Positions 8,495-21,887 are shown, counted from the stretch's first letter. The stretch: DNA of 64,000 nt from Leptotrichia sp. oral taxon 847 (GCF_001553645.1 NZ_CP014231.1:1364001-1428000); one strand, 5' to 3'. Program-made: numbers and translations. Notes: generated by a model from the letters alone, not told the origin.

Positions 8495-9487
8495 ATGATT
8501 TCATTATCATCGAAAGACAAAGAAAGAATGAGGATATTTGCAGGTTCTTCAAGTAAAAAATTAGCCGAAAAAATTGCAAATTATTTAGATATGGAACTAG
8601 CCTCAATTCAAATAGTAAAATTTGCGGACGGAGAAACATTTGTAAAATCAAATGAAAGTGTGAGAGGTTGTAAAGTATTTGTTGTACAGTCGACTTCAAA
8701 ACCAGTAAATGAAAGCTTAATGGAACTTTTAATATTTATTGATGCGCTAAAAAGAGCTTCAGCAAAAGAAATTATAGCAGTTATGCCTTATTATGGATAC
8801 GCAAGGCAAGATAGAAAAGCAAGTCCCAGAGAGCCGATTACATCAAAATTAGTTGCAAATTTATTGACAGTTGCAGGAGCAACAAGAGTTATTACAATGG
8901 ATTTGCACGCAAGACAAATCCAGGGATTCTTTGATATTCCAGTGGACCATATGGCAGCACTTCCAATTTTAGCAAAACATTTTATAAAATATGGATTTAG
9001 TCCAGAAGACACAGTTGTTGTATCACCTGATGTAGGTGGCGTAAAAAGAGCAAGAGGCCTTGCGAATTGGCTGCATACTCCACTTGCAATAATTGATAAA
9101 AGAAGAGCAAAAGCAAATGTATCAGAAGTTATGAACATAATTGGGGATGTAAAAGGTAAAAAAGCAATTTTAATCGACGATATGATTGATACAGCTGGAA
9201 CAATTTGCAATGCAGCTCAAGCATTAATAGATAAAGGAGCGACAGAAGTTTACGGATGTGCGACACATGCAGTGTTTTCAGGGCCTGCTGTTGAAAGGTT
9301 AAAAGATTCGGCGTTTACAGAAGTTGTCATAACAGATAGCATAGAATTGCCTGAAGACAAAAAATTTGATAAATTAAGAATACTTACAACGAGTAAAATG
9401 TTTGCAGAAACAATAAAAAGAATAGCAACAAGTGAAGCAATCAGTGATTTGTTTGAAATGCCGGCAACATCTACGGAACAAAAATAA
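8495..9487 (+). CDS. prs: Ribose-phosphate pyrophosphokinase (PRPP synthase)
   Basis: Makes PRPP from ribose-5-P and ATP for nucleotide, His and Trp synthesis. Length is 330 residues, slightly longer than the usual 315 because of about 11 N-terminal residues before MRIFAGSSSKKLAEKIA. Family motifs: FADGETFVKSNESVRG, PYYGYARQDRKASPREPITSK, the metal-binding DLHARQIQGFFDIP, and the PRPP loop ILIDDMIDTAGTICNAA. The start at 8495 has AAGG upstream; an internal ATG at 8528 is the alternative. The pairing glmU-prs is common in many bacteria. Confidence 0.96.
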   Translation: MISLSSKDKERMRIFAGSSSKKLAEKIANYLDMELASIQIVKFADGETFVKSNESVRGCKVFVVQSTSKPVNESLMELLIFIDALKRASAKEIIAVMPYYGYARQDRKASPREPITSKLVANLLTVAGATRVITMDLHARQIQGFFDIPVDHMAALPILAKHFIKYGFSPEDTVVVSPDVGGVKRARGLANWLHTPLAIIDKRRAKANVSEVMNIIGDVKGKKAILIDDMIDTAGTICNAAQALIDKGATEVYGCATHAVFSGPAVERLKDSAFTEVVITDSIELPEDKKFDKLRILTTSKMFAETIKRIATSEAISDLFEMPATSTEQK

Positions 9488-9490
9488 ATT

Positions 9491-10117
9491 ATGGGAAAAA
9501 ATAAAAGAAGAAGCGCTACTGTAAAAGAGGCTGTAAGAGTGATAAAAAATGGAGGAGTTGTCATATTCCCAACGGATACAGTCTATGGAATTGGAACTCT
9601 TCCGCAAAAAGAATCTGTTGCAAAAATTTACAAAATAAAAAAAAGAGATTATAGTAAAAAAATAATTGCGTTGATAAGTGATATAAAAGTATTAAAAAAT
9701 TTAGTACAAGAGTCTTGTGAAAATATGTCAAAAATAAATAAAGTATTGGAAAAATACTGGCCTGGAGAGTTGACGGTAATTTTTCGTGCAAATAGAGATT
9801 TTACAAAAAAATTTGATGTGCAAATGACAACTATTGGTATAAGAATTCCTAAAAATAAATTGGTTTTGGAATTAATTGAAAAGTCTGGAGGAGTTTTACT
9901 TACAACGAGTGCTAATATTTCTGGAAAAAATTCTGTTTCCAAGATTAAAAATTTGGATTTTGAAATACAAGAAAAATCGGATGCAGTAATTTTTGATGAA
10001 AAAAATGAAAATTTGACAGGAAAACCATCAACAATTGTGAAATACGAAAACGGGAAATTAACTTTGCTGCGGCAAGGAAATATTTTATTTGAAGAAATAG
10101 AAAAAAATTTAGATTAA
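9491..10117 (+). CDS. L-threonylcarbamoyladenylate synthase (Sua5/YciO/YrdC/TsaC family)
   Basis: A 208-residue YrdC-domain protein. It has the N-terminal VFPTDTVYGIGTLPQ nucleotide-binding motif, KIYKIKKRDYSKKIIALIS, YWPGELTVIFRA and LLTTSANISGKNSVS, all typical of enzymes forming threonylcarbamoyl-AMP for the t6A37 modification of ANN-decoding tRNAs. It lacks the C-terminal Sua5 domain, so it is a short TsaC-type protein. It starts 3 nt after the prs stop with no strong ribosome site, which suggests translational coupling to prs. Confidence 0.88.
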   Translation: MGKNKRRSATVKEAVRVIKNGGVVIFPTDTVYGIGTLPQKESVAKIYKIKKRDYSKKIIALISDIKVLKNLVQESCENMSKINKVLEKYWPGELTVIFRANRDFTKKFDVQMTTIGIRIPKNKLVLELIEKSGGVLLTTSANISGKNSVSKIKNLDFEIQEKSDAVIFDEKNENLTGKPSTIVKYENGKLTLLRQGNILFEEIEKNLD

Positions 10118-10154
10118 TAAATTGAAAATTAAAATTTTAATAAAAGGAGAATAT

Positions 10155-10631
10155 ATGGCAAAAGTAGTGAATCCTAATTCTGTAAGCAATATGGATTTGA
10201 TAAATCAAAAAGCACAAGCTAAAATGCAGCAATTAGTTCAAAAAATTGGAAAAGGGAAAAGAAGAGTGACAGTAACTTTTTCAAAAATGTCAAGAGGTTA
10301 TGTTGCAAAAATGATTGAGGAAATGAAAAAAGCAATGGCACAATATGAAAGACAATTACCAAATCTTTTTAGTTTTTTTAATTATTTGGAAAAAGAGGTG
10401 AGAATTACAAAAGAAAATAAAAAAGAAAAAACAAAAGATGTAAAATTTTCGTATGAGGAAATAGATTTTTTTAAGTTGCAGCTAAATGAGACAATAAAAG
10501 GGATTGACACGCAAGTTGCAACATTAAAATGGTACAATTTAATAAAAAAAGGGTTATTTAAGACGCTAAAAAAGCAGACTGAAACTGTTTTAGAAGAAGT
10601 TAAAAACGGAAAAACAATTAAGAAAAAATAA
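10155..10631 (+). CDS. Hypothetical protein, basic and helical
   Basis: I do not recognise this 158-residue protein. It is Lys-rich, predicted mostly helical, with no signal peptide or membrane segment; notable parts are KGKRRVTVTFSKMSRGYVAKMIEEMKKAM and a Lys-rich C-terminus. The longest reading begins at 10122, but ATG 10155 with AAAGGAG 5 nt upstream is the better start. It lies between a TsaC-like gene and a GspE-like ATPase gene on the same strand, with about 40 nt to each. The intact ribosome site and spacing support a real gene. No function is proposed. Confidence 0.6.
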   Translation: MAKVVNPNSVSNMDLINQKAQAKMQQLVQKIGKGKRRVTVTFSKMSRGYVAKMIEEMKKAMAQYERQLPNLFSFFNYLEKEVRITKENKKEKTKDVKFSYEEIDFFKLQLNETIKGIDTQVATLKWYNLIKKGLFKTLKKQTETVLEEVKNGKTIKKK

Positions 10632-10672
10632 AAAAAGAAACATAATAAAATAAAAGGGTTTGGGGGAACTTT

Positions 10673-11815
10673 ATGGAAAACAAAAATAACATCATTTCAA
10701 AAAATGTTATTTCATATGTAAATGAAATTTTAAAGACAGGAATTTTTGAAAATGCAAGTGATATACACATAAAATATGACAACATTGAGGGAATGGAAAT
10801 AAAATACCGAAAAGATGGTTATCTTACAGAAAATTCAAATTTATACAAAAATATAAACAAAAATTTATTGGAAAAAAATATTGTGGAAATAATTTCCAGA
10901 ATAAAAATATTGTCGCAAATGAATGTCGCTGAAAAAAGAAAGCCGCAGGATGGAAGTTTTTCAATTTCACTAAAAGATAGAAGATTTGATATAAGAGCAG
11001 CGTATATGCCGACTTTTTATGGAGAAAGTATCGTGCTTAGAATTTTGGAAAATTATTTGGATGATGTAAAATTGGAAACGCTTGGATTTCTTGAAGAGAG
11101 TATAAAATTAGTAAAAAAAATTCTATCAAGAAAACATGGCCTTATTTTAGTGAGTGGTCCAACTGGTTCTGGAAAATCGACTACACTTCAATCAATGATA
11201 AATAAAATCAATGATGGAAAAAGAAAAATAATAACTGTGGAAGATCCCGTGGAAATTAAAATTAATGGAATAGTGCAAGTTCAAATAAACAACGAAATAG
11301 GCGTAACTTTTTCAGAAGTTTTAAAGGCAACATTGAGAAATGACCCAGATGTCATAGTTATCTCAGAAATTCGGGACGAAGTGACGGCAGAAATTGCAGT
11401 AAGAGCTGCGCTAACTGGTCATTTAGTCATTTCAACAATTCATACAAATGACGCTGTTTCAACAATTGTGAGATTAGTGGATATGGGAATTCCCAAATAC
11501 TTAATTTTAGATTCTTTGATAGGAGTAGTGGGTCAGAGATTAGTGCAAAAAAAATGTCAAAAATGCGGTGGATTAGGGTGTACGGGATGCAGCAATGGTT
11601 ATAGTGGACGAATTTCAATAAATGAAGTACTTTTGATAAATGAAAGAGTCAAAGACATTTTAAAAAATAACAATTTAGGAATTGAATGCAAAAATAAGTT
11701 AAAAGAATTAAATGATAAATTTGAAAAATGTTTTATAGATTTTTATGAAGATATAAAAAATAAAATTGAAAAAAATTTAATTTTTGAAACAGATAATGTA
11801 GATATTTTATTTTAA
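10673..11815 (+). CDS. Type II/IV secretion ATPase, GspE/PilB family (short form)
   Basis: A 380-residue hexameric-type secretion/pilus ATPase. The N2-like part (ASDIHIKYDNIEGMEIKYRKDG, PQDGSFSISLKDRRFDIRAAYMPTFYGESIVLRIL) precedes a Walker A GPTGSGKST, an Asp box VEDPVEI, Walker B RNDPDVIVISEIRD and a His box ALTGHLVISTIHTNDA. A C4 zinc site, CQKCGGLGCTGC, is typical of GspE/PilB rather than PilT. The N1 membrane-docking domain of full GspE (500 or more residues) is missing. No pseudopilin, GspF or PilQ gene is nearby, so the machine it serves cannot be told from this window. The start has GGGGGA upstream. Confidence 0.9.
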   Translation: MENKNNIISKNVISYVNEILKTGIFENASDIHIKYDNIEGMEIKYRKDGYLTENSNLYKNINKNLLEKNIVEIISRIKILSQMNVAEKRKPQDGSFSISLKDRRFDIRAAYMPTFYGESIVLRILENYLDDVKLETLGFLEESIKLVKKILSRKHGLILVSGPTGSGKSTTLQSMINKINDGKRKIITVEDPVEIKINGIVQVQINNEIGVTFSEVLKATLRNDPDVIVISEIRDEVTAEIAVRAALTGHLVISTIHTNDAVSTIVRLVDMGIPKYLILDSLIGVVGQRLVQKKCQKCGGLGCTGCSNGYSGRISINEVLLINERVKDILKNNNLGIECKNKLKELNDKFEKCFIDFYEDIKNKIEKNLIFETDNVDILF

Positions 11816-11828
11816 AAAAATCAATAAA

Positions 11829-11867
11829 AAATAACCTTGAAATTTATTTTTGAGGTTATTTATTTTT
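11829..11867 (+). terminator. Hairpin terminator after the GspE-like gene
   Basis: AATAACCTT pairs with GAGGTTATT (one G-T pair), followed by TATTTTT. It lies between the ATPase stop codon and the SDR gene. Confidence 0.6.
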
Positions 11868-11892
11868 GAGAAAAAATAGTTAAGGGAAATAT

Positions 11893-12678
11893 ATGGAAAC
11901 GGTTTTAATAACAGGAGCAAGTAGCGGAATTGGCTATGAGTTGGCAAAAATTTATGCAAAAAATAATTACAATTTAGTTTTAGTTGCCAGAAGAATTGAA
12001 AAATTGAAGCAATTAAAGCGTGAAATAAAAAAAAGTAATTCCAAAATTCAAATAAAAATTATAGAAATGGATCTTTCTGAAAGCAAAGCACCAAAAAAAT
12101 TGTTTTTTTTATTGGAAAATGACAATATAGAGATAGACATATTAATAAATAATGCGGGAATAGGGGTGTATGGAAATTTTTTAGAATTGTCGCACAAGGA
12201 AATGGAAAAGATAGAAAAAATGTTAAATTTAAACATAATAGCAGTTGTAAAACTTACAAAAATATTTTTAAACAAGATGAAGAAACAAAAAAGAGGTACA
12301 ATTTTAAATGTTGCGTCAACAGCGGCATTTCAACCAGCAGGGCCGTTAATGGCAACTTATTATGCAAGTAAAAGTTTTATGTTATCTTTTAGTGAAGGAA
12401 TTAGGTATGAATTAAAAAATACAAATATAAAAATTTCCACACTTTGTCCAGGACCAACAATTACGGAATTTGAAAAAATGTCAAAAACAAAGAAATTCAC
12501 AGATAAAATAAAAATGATGTCAGCTGAAAAAGTTGCAAAAATAGCTTTTAATGGCTTAAAAAAAGGTAAAAAAATCATAATTCCAGGATATTTAAACAAA
12601 GTTTCAGTTTTAACGAGTAAAGTATTTCCAAGGGAATTATTGTTAAAAATCATAAAAAAAATTCAACAAAATAAATAA
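11893..12678 (+). CDS. Short-chain dehydrogenase/reductase (SDR), DltE-like
   Basis: A 261-residue classical SDR with an NAD(P)-binding Rossmann fold: TGASSGIGYELAK (cofactor glycine motif), MDLSES, the NNAGIGVYGNF motif, the catalytic Ser in NVASTAAFQPAG, and YYASKSF supplying the Tyr-x3-Lys pair. It resembles the cytosolic SDR group that includes YqjQ/DltE-like proteins; the substrate is unknown. The ribosome site AAGGGA lies just upstream of the ATG. It stands alone between a terminator and the rRNA promoter. Confidence 0.85.
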   Translation: METVLITGASSGIGYELAKIYAKNNYNLVLVARRIEKLKQLKREIKKSNSKIQIKIIEMDLSESKAPKKLFFLLENDNIEIDILINNAGIGVYGNFLELSHKEMEKIEKMLNLNIIAVVKLTKIFLNKMKKQKRGTILNVASTAAFQPAGPLMATYYASKSFMLSFSEGIRYELKNTNIKISTLCPGPTITEFEKMSKTKKFTDKIKMMSAEKVAKIAFNGLKKGKKIIIPGYLNKVSVLTSKVFPRELLLKIIKKIQQNK

Positions 12679-12767
12679 ATTTTTAAACAGAAAATAATTA
12701 AAATAGAAAAACCATTTATAAAAACGATGTATTTCTATAAAAAAACCAAAAAATAAGAAAAAAGTAG

Positions 12768-12796
12768 TTGACAAGGAAAAAAATCTTTGATATAAT
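12768..12796 (+). promoter_or_regulatory. Consensus sigma-70 promoter of the rRNA operon
   Basis: A perfect TTGACA (12768-12773), exactly 17 nt, and a perfect TATAAT (12791-12796), about 100 nt before the 16S gene. Full consensus at both boxes fits a strong rRNA promoter. Confidence 0.9.
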
Positions 12797-12898
12797 ATAT
12801 TTCGTCGATACAAAAAGTGTCGCAAAAGGACAATGAAAAAGAAGAAGAATTTAAGTGTGATAGATTAAAAAATATGTAAGGTGAAATTTAATATATTG

Positions 12899-14411
<1,513 letters not shown>

Positions 14412-14452
14412 TAAGGAGTTTGTTTATACACTTTCTTCTTCTTTTAGATTTT

Positions 14453-14529
<77 letters not shown>

Positions 14530-14539
14530 TTCTTTGTAT

Positions 14540-14615
14540 GGGGATATAGCTCAGTTGGGAGAGCGCTGCCCTTGCAAGGCAGAGGTCAGCGGTTCGAACC
14601 CGCTTATCTCCACCA
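14540..14615 (+). tRNA. tRNA-Ala (TGC)
   Basis: A 76-nt cloverleaf with anticodon TGC, acceptor GGGGATA/TATCTCC containing the G3:U70 wobble that identifies alanine tRNAs, TTCGAAC T-loop and encoded CCA. It lies 10 nt after tRNA-Ile in the ribosomal spacer. Confidence 0.96.
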
Positions 14616-14684
14616 ATTCAAGGACAATGGGAAATGAATAGTAGGTAAAAGATTACAACAAAATAGTTTATTCTGTTAATAAAA

Positions 14685-17582
<2,898 letters not shown>

Positions 17583-17642
17583 TTTATCTTTTACTCCTAC
17601 TATTTATTTCTCATTGCCTTTTTTCAATACCCTTTATATTCT

Positions 17643-17757
17643 GTTTGGTGACTATTGCAACAGGGATACACCCGGTCTACATTTCGAACCCGGAAGTTAA
17701 GTCTGTTTACGCCTACGATACTTAGTGTTTACTAGGAAAAATAGGTAATTGCCAAAC
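17643..17757 (+). rRNA. 5S ribosomal RNA
   Basis: About 115 nt; the ends GTTTGG and CCAAAC pair, and the interior has the conserved loop segment CCCGGTCTACATTTCGAACC followed by CGGAAGTTAAG. It follows the 23S gene by about 60 nt. Confidence 0.95.
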
Positions 17758-17771
17758 TTTTTCTTTTTTGC

Positions 17772-17848
17772 GTCTCCGTAGCTCAGCTGGTTAGAGCATC
17801 TGACTGTTAATCAGAGGGCCGTTGGTTCAAGTCCAACCGGGGACGCCA
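17772..17848 (+). tRNA. tRNA-Asn (GTT)
   Basis: A 77-nt cloverleaf: acceptor GTCTCCG/CGGGGAC, anticodon GTT within CTGACTGTTAATCAG, T-loop TTCAAGT, discriminator G and encoded CCA. It is the distal gene of the rRNA operon, 15 nt after 5S. Confidence 0.96.
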
Positions 17849-17860
17849 CTTTTTTTTAAA

Positions 17861-17921
17861 TAAAAAAATACCAACTCTTAATTCCTTATTTCTAAGTTTA
17901 AATATATTTTAGAATCGGTAT
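17861..17921 (-). terminator. Terminator of the ogg-like gene (minus strand)
   Basis: On the minus strand ATACCGATTCT pairs with AGAGTTGGTAT (11 bp including G-T pairs) around a loop of about 30 nt, followed by a T7 run. It sits just past the stop codon at 17946. Confidence 0.6.
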
Positions 17922-17945
17922 CTTTGGATTTTGTAATGCCTTTTT

Positions 17946-18629
17946 TTATTTGAAAACTTCTCCAGCTTCTTTGTACCATAGAACTAAATCTAGTTCGTCC
18001 ATATTTATTTTACAAAATTTCGAATAATTTCTCATTTTTTCTTCTATTTCGTAATATTTTTTTTCAGTTATCGTTTTTGGAATACTATCAATAACATTTA
18101 ATTCATTTAAATTTCTTAATATATGTCTATCTAAAATAGCTATGTTTTCTCCAAATCCAAGATTTCTTAGAACATGGCTTGCTTCTTTTAATCCCATTCC
18201 CTTTATGTTTTTTAAAATCCATTTTCTTTTTTCAAAAGTGTCATTTATTTCAGATAATATTTTTTTTGGCTGAAGTTTTTCACCTCTTGTCATTAAATTT
18301 CTTAGTTCTATTAAGTACTTGGCTTTGTTGTTTTTGAACCTTACAATATTTAAGTAATGTACTATTTCTGTGGCGTTTCCTGTATATAAAAGATTATTTT
18401 CAACAAGAGTTGTGATTGCACTCCAGGCGTTTTTTGCCTTGGATTGAGGAGTTAAGATACAAAATGCTATTTCTGCAAAAATTTCTTTTTCTGATTTATT
18501 CCACGCCTCTTTATAACCTTTGATTGCCTTTTTTATTTCAGGTTTAATAGTTTTATAAATTTTTAAAATTTTTTCATTTTTTTCTTTGTTTATAGATTTT
18601 TCAAAATCATTTTCAGTCGTTTGTTTCAA
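17946..18629 (-). CDS. ogg: N-glycosylase/DNA lyase, Ogg2-like
   Basis: A 227-residue helix-hairpin-helix DNA glycosylase resembling the archaeal-type Ogg2 family, which removes 8-oxoguanine and nicks the abasic site. It shows ILTPQSKAKNAWSA in the helical core, the HhH region KNIKGMGLKEASHVLRNLGF with the catalytic Lys, and ILDRHILRNL with the catalytic Asp. It lacks the C-terminal iron-sulfur cysteines of endonuclease III. The start is TTG with AGGAGG 4 nt upstream. It follows the esterase gene by 15 nt and is likely co-transcribed with it. Confidence 0.85.
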   Translation of the reverse strand: MKQTTENDFEKSINKEKNEKILKIYKTIKPEIKKAIKGYKEAWNKSEKEIFAEIAFCILTPQSKAKNAWSAITTLVENNLLYTGNATEIVHYLNIVRFKNNKAKYLIELRNLMTRGEKLQPKKILSEINDTFEKRKWILKNIKGMGLKEASHVLRNLGFGENIAILDRHILRNLNELNVIDSIPKTITEKKYYEIEEKMRNYSKFCKINMDELDLVLWYKEAGEVFK

Positions 18630-18644
18630 GGTTCCTCCTAAAAT

Positions 18645-19523
18645 TTATGAATTTAGATAAAAGTTACATATTTCATCAATAGTTTCGTTAGTTTCTTTTA
18701 ATGGTGCTAAAATCCAGTCGTGACACATATTTTTTCCAACCTTTACTTTGACAGTCGTTCCAGTTGAAGTTTTCAATTTATCATTTAGTTTTAGACAATC
18801 TGGATAAAAAATTTCATTTGTGCCAAAAATTAGAAAAATATCTTTTAAATTGTCCATATTTCCATATATCGGCGAAATTAACGGGTCTTGAGTATTCAAA
18901 TTTCCTGCAAATTGTTTTCCCGTCGTTATTAAACCATTTAATGGTAGAAGCGGGTCTTTCTCTTCAAAATTTTTAATTTCACTATTTGTCATAGAAACGT
19001 CAACCCAAGGGGACATCAATACTGTTTTTTTGGGAAAAGGGACGTCATTTCTATTTTTTAGTTGCTGTAAAAAAGATAGTGCTAGTCCTCCACCAGAAGA
19101 ATCTCCAAATAAAAAAAATTCGTCATTTTTATATTTTGAAGTAATTTTTTTGTATGTTTTTGATAAAATTTTATGTGCTTTTTGAATGTCATTTTCAGGC
19201 GCCAAGGGATAGTCAATAAATGTGACTTTTAAATTATACTTTTTTGCCATTTTTTCAATAATAATTTTATGTCCTTTGACGGCTTTCATCACATATGCTC
19301 CGCCGTGTAAAAATATAACGTGTTTATTTTTAGTATTATTTTTAAAAATTGTCAGTACTTGAAATCCGTCAATAAATTGTTCTTTTATATTCAGAGTTTT
19401 ATCAAAAAATTTTTTATTTAAAAAATCAGTATTTCTTTTTGGATTTAAAAAATCTTTTTCTTTATATTTTTTAACATTTACTAATTTTGCAACAGGTACT
19501 GCAATATCTGATAATATACTCAT
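18645..19523 (-). CDS. Alpha/beta-hydrolase, hormone-sensitive-lipase-like esterase
   Basis: A 292-residue carboxylesterase of the HSL (family IV) type. The oxyanion-hole motif FLHGGAYVM, the nucleophile elbow FGDSSGGGLALSF, the acid in the region FLIFGTNEIFYPDCLKL, and the final His in CHDWILAP are all visible. A signal peptide is not evident, so it is probably cytoplasmic. The natural ester is unknown. Its ribosome site is weak (AAGGA about 18 nt before the ATG). Confidence 0.85.
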   Translation of the reverse strand: MSILSDIAVPVAKLVNVKKYKEKDFLNPKRNTDFLNKKFFDKTLNIKEQFIDGFQVLTIFKNNTKNKHVIFLHGGAYVMKAVKGHKIIIEKMAKKYNLKVTFIDYPLAPENDIQKAHKILSKTYKKITSKYKNDEFFLFGDSSGGGLALSFLQQLKNRNDVPFPKKTVLMSPWVDVSMTNSEIKNFEEKDPLLPLNGLITTGKQFAGNLNTQDPLISPIYGNMDNLKDIFLIFGTNEIFYPDCLKLNDKLKTSTGTTVKVKVGKNMCHDWILAPLKETNETIDEICNFYLNS

Positions 19524-19634
19524 TTAAAGTTTTTTTTATATCCTTTCTTAGTTTATAACTTTGTTTATTATAACATTTTTATAAGTTTATTTGTACTAAA
19601 AATTATTATTTTTATTTTTTGAAAATTTTATACT

Positions 19635-19662
19635 TTGAAAAATAAAAGAAGTTTGGTAAAAT
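19635..19662 (+). promoter_or_regulatory. Promoter for lacR
   Basis: TTGAAA (19635-19640), 16 nt, then TAAAAT (19657-19662), about 74 nt before the lacR start codon. Confidence 0.5.
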
Positions 19663-19735
19663 ATTAATATGTAGTTTTATGTTTAATAATGATAATTTTT
19701 GTAATAATTAAATTGAAAAAAGAGGGTGTTTTTAA

Positions 19736-20494
19736 ATGCTAAGCAAAAATAAACGATTAGAAGCGATAACGAAAATAGTTGAGAAAAAGGGAACGGTGAG
19801 AGTTTCGGAGATAGTTACGAGCTTAAATGTTTCCGATATGACTGTGAGGCGTGATTTTACTGAATTGGAGGAATTGGGAATATTAAAAAGGACACATGGG
19901 GGAGCTAAGAGTAAAAATACATTTCAGTATAAGGAGTTGTCGCATGAGGATAAATATGTCTTAAATATAGAAAAAAAGAGAGAAATAGCTCTAAAAGCTG
20001 TAAAATTGTTAGGAGAAGGAGATACAATTTTTTTAGGTCCTGGAACAACGGTTGAATTAATGGCAAAAGAAATCAGTCTTAAGTCGCTTAGAGTTTTGAC
20101 AAATTGTTTACCTATCTTTGAAATTTTGTCTGAAAAAAAAAGTGAGACTTTCAATGTGTTTCTTGTCGGAGGAGAGTTTAGAAAAATAACGAAGTCGTTT
20201 GTGGGAGAAATAGCAAATATGACGCTAAAAAATATGAATTTTAATAAAATGTTTTTTAGCTGCAATGCAATAAAAGAAAACGATATCATGACATCTACAT
20301 TCGAAGAAAGTTACACACAAGAAATAGTTTTAAATAATTCAGAAGAAAAATATTTACTTGCGGATGATTCAAAAATTGAAAAAGTAGATTTTATCAACTT
20401 TTACACATTGGATAAATTGACAGGAATCGTAATAAATAATACCGAAAAAGAAATATTAAATAAAATTGAGAAATACGTAAATTTAGTTATTTAA
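19736..20494 (+). CDS. lacR: DeoR/GlpR-family transcriptional regulator, LacR-like repressor
   Basis: A 252-residue DeoR-type regulator: N-terminal helix-turn-helix (KNKRLEAITKIVEKKGTVRVSEIV, then VSDMTVRRDFTELEELGILKRTHGGA) and a C-terminal sugar-phosphate sensor domain (GDTIFLGPGTTVELMA, LTNCLPIFEIL, FLVGGEFRK). In Gram-positives LacR represses lacABCDFEG and is relieved by tagatose-6-P. The lac genes follow downstream on the same strand, with a TnpB element in between, and palindromes resembling DeoR-type operators precede lacA. That it controls this operon is inference from position and family. Confidence 0.82.
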   Translation: MLSKNKRLEAITKIVEKKGTVRVSEIVTSLNVSDMTVRRDFTELEELGILKRTHGGAKSKNTFQYKELSHEDKYVLNIEKKREIALKAVKLLGEGDTIFLGPGTTVELMAKEISLKSLRVLTNCLPIFEILSEKKSETFNVFLVGGEFRKITKSFVGEIANMTLKNMNFNKMFFSCNAIKENDIMTSTFEESYTQEIVLNNSEEKYLLADDSKIEKVDFINFYTLDKLTGIVINNTEKEILNKIEKYVNLVI

Positions 20495-20515
20495 CAAAAA
20501 TTAAAAAAATACAAC

Positions 20516-20553
20516 TGTACCAAAAAACTTAAAAGTTTGGAGGTACTTTTTTT
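20516..20553 (+). terminator. Terminator after lacR
   Basis: GTACC pairs with GGTAC, with an inner AAACTT/AGTTT stem, followed by seven T. It ends the lacR transcript before the tnpB element. Confidence 0.7.
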
Positions 20554-20582
20554 ATATCAAATCTTAAATTCAAATCAATAAG

Positions 20583-20695
20583 GTGAACTACTCCCGCTTT
20601 TAAAAGCGGGAGCTTCTTGGGAAGTATCTGCTTTTGCTAGCCAAATATATTTACCAAGCTCTTCGGGCAGTCCCTGCCCTGTTTTTTTTATTTTC
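20583..20695 (-). ncRNA. Candidate omegaRNA/right-end RNA of the TnpB element
   Basis: TnpB nucleases use a guide RNA that comprises the 3' end of the element plus adjacent flanking DNA. Here the minus-strand stretch from the tnpB stop to the element edge contains two hairpins: GGGCAGGGACTGCCC just after the gene, and the GCGGGAG palindrome at the end. The guide would be read from flanking bases just below 20583. This is inferred from the family; no transcript evidence is available. Confidence 0.5.
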
Positions 20696-21793
20696 CTAAT
20701 ATTCCAACATCAATTTTCCAATGTTTTTTATATTCAGTGCCGCATTGTAATCTCTATCAATCTCAATTCCACAGCACTCACATTTATAACTTCTTTCTGA
20801 TAATTTCAATTTTTCTTTAACGTTTCCACATTTACTACAAGTTTTCGATGACGGAAACCACTTATCTATCTTCAAAAATTGTTTCCCTAAAAACATTAAC
20901 TTATATTCAAGCATCCTCAAAAACATTCCCCATCCATTATCTCCTACACTTTTCCCAAAATTTAATGCCTGACTCATCCCTTTCATATTCAAATCCTCAA
21001 CAACCACAGCATTATACGTTTCAGACAATTTTTTTGATAATTTATGTAAAAAATCTTTTCGACAATTTTTGATATACTCATGTAGTTTTGATATTTTCTC
21101 TTTTTGTCTATACCAATTTTTAGAAAATTTTACTTTTCTCGATAATGATTTTTGTAATTTTTTCAATTTTTTCTCCAACATCTTAAAATATTTTGGATAA
21201 TCAGCTCTTTGGTTTTCAGAACTGACAAATAATTCAGACATTGAAAAATCAAGTCCAATCACTTTATCATTACTTGGATTTTTTTGGATTTCTTTTTCAA
21301 ATTCCGTCAAAATAGAAACATAGTAATTTCCATTACTGTTTGTTAGTGTTACCGACTTTATTCTATAATTCTTTGGTATTTCTCTATGATATTTCAATTT
21401 TACTCTTTTCAATTTTGGCAAAACCAAATATTTGTTTTCCTCTATTCGTATCGAATTGTTCACACAATTTGTCGTATAACTTTTAACATTATTCTTTTTA
21501 GATTTGAACCTTGGAAACTTTGCTCTCTTCTGGAAAAAATTCGTAAACGAGCGTTTTACATTTAATTGAGCATTTGAAAGTGCCAAACTATCTACTTCTT
21601 TCAAAAATTGATTTTCACTTTTCAAACTGGCAGGTGTAATTATTTTATTTTTTCCAGTTTCTTCATAAATTTTATTAGCAGTATACAAAATCGTATTGTA
21701 AACAAAACGAACACATCCAAAAGTCTTGTTTATCAATAATTCTTGATCTTTATTTGGATAAATTCTGTATTTGAATGCTAAATTATATTTCAT
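20696..21793 (-). CDS. tnpB: TnpB, RNA-guided transposon nuclease (OrfB)
   Basis: A full-length 365-residue TnpB. The RuvC catalytic residues appear intact: Asp182 in VIGLDFS, Glu266 in VVVEDLNM, and the Asp of DRDYNAALNI near residue 348. The zinc finger is complete (C319/C322 in CSKCG, C338/C341 in CECCG). The N-terminal helix-turn-helix region begins AFKYRIYPNKDQE. The ribosome site AAGGAGG precedes the ATG. An intact active site means it could still cut DNA guided by its right-end RNA. No tnpA partner is present, so any mobility would need one supplied from elsewhere. Confidence 0.95.
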   Translation of the reverse strand: MKYNLAFKYRIYPNKDQELLINKTFGCVRFVYNTILYTANKIYEETGKNKIITPASLKSENQFLKEVDSLALSNAQLNVKRSFTNFFQKRAKFPRFKSKKNNVKSYTTNCVNNSIRIEENKYLVLPKLKRVKLKYHREIPKNYRIKSVTLTNSNGNYYVSILTEFEKEIQKNPSNDKVIGLDFSMSELFVSSENQRADYPKYFKMLEKKLKKLQKSLSRKVKFSKNWYRQKEKISKLHEYIKNCRKDFLHKLSKKLSETYNAVVVEDLNMKGMSQALNFGKSVGDNGWGMFLRMLEYKLMFLGKQFLKIDKWFPSSKTCSKCGNVKEKLKLSERSYKCECCGIEIDRDYNAALNIKNIGKLMLEY

Positions 21794-21887
21794 AAAATTA
21801 CACCTCCTTTTGATTTTGAATATTATTTCTAATTATTTCTTTAGAAATTTTATTATTTATAACGTCTCTTCGATATTTTATACAAAA

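Noticed and set aside
8791-9210. Minus-strand 139-codon frame opposite prs
   Set aside because: prs motifs run unbroken across it on the other strand; the reverse product has no recognisable domain.
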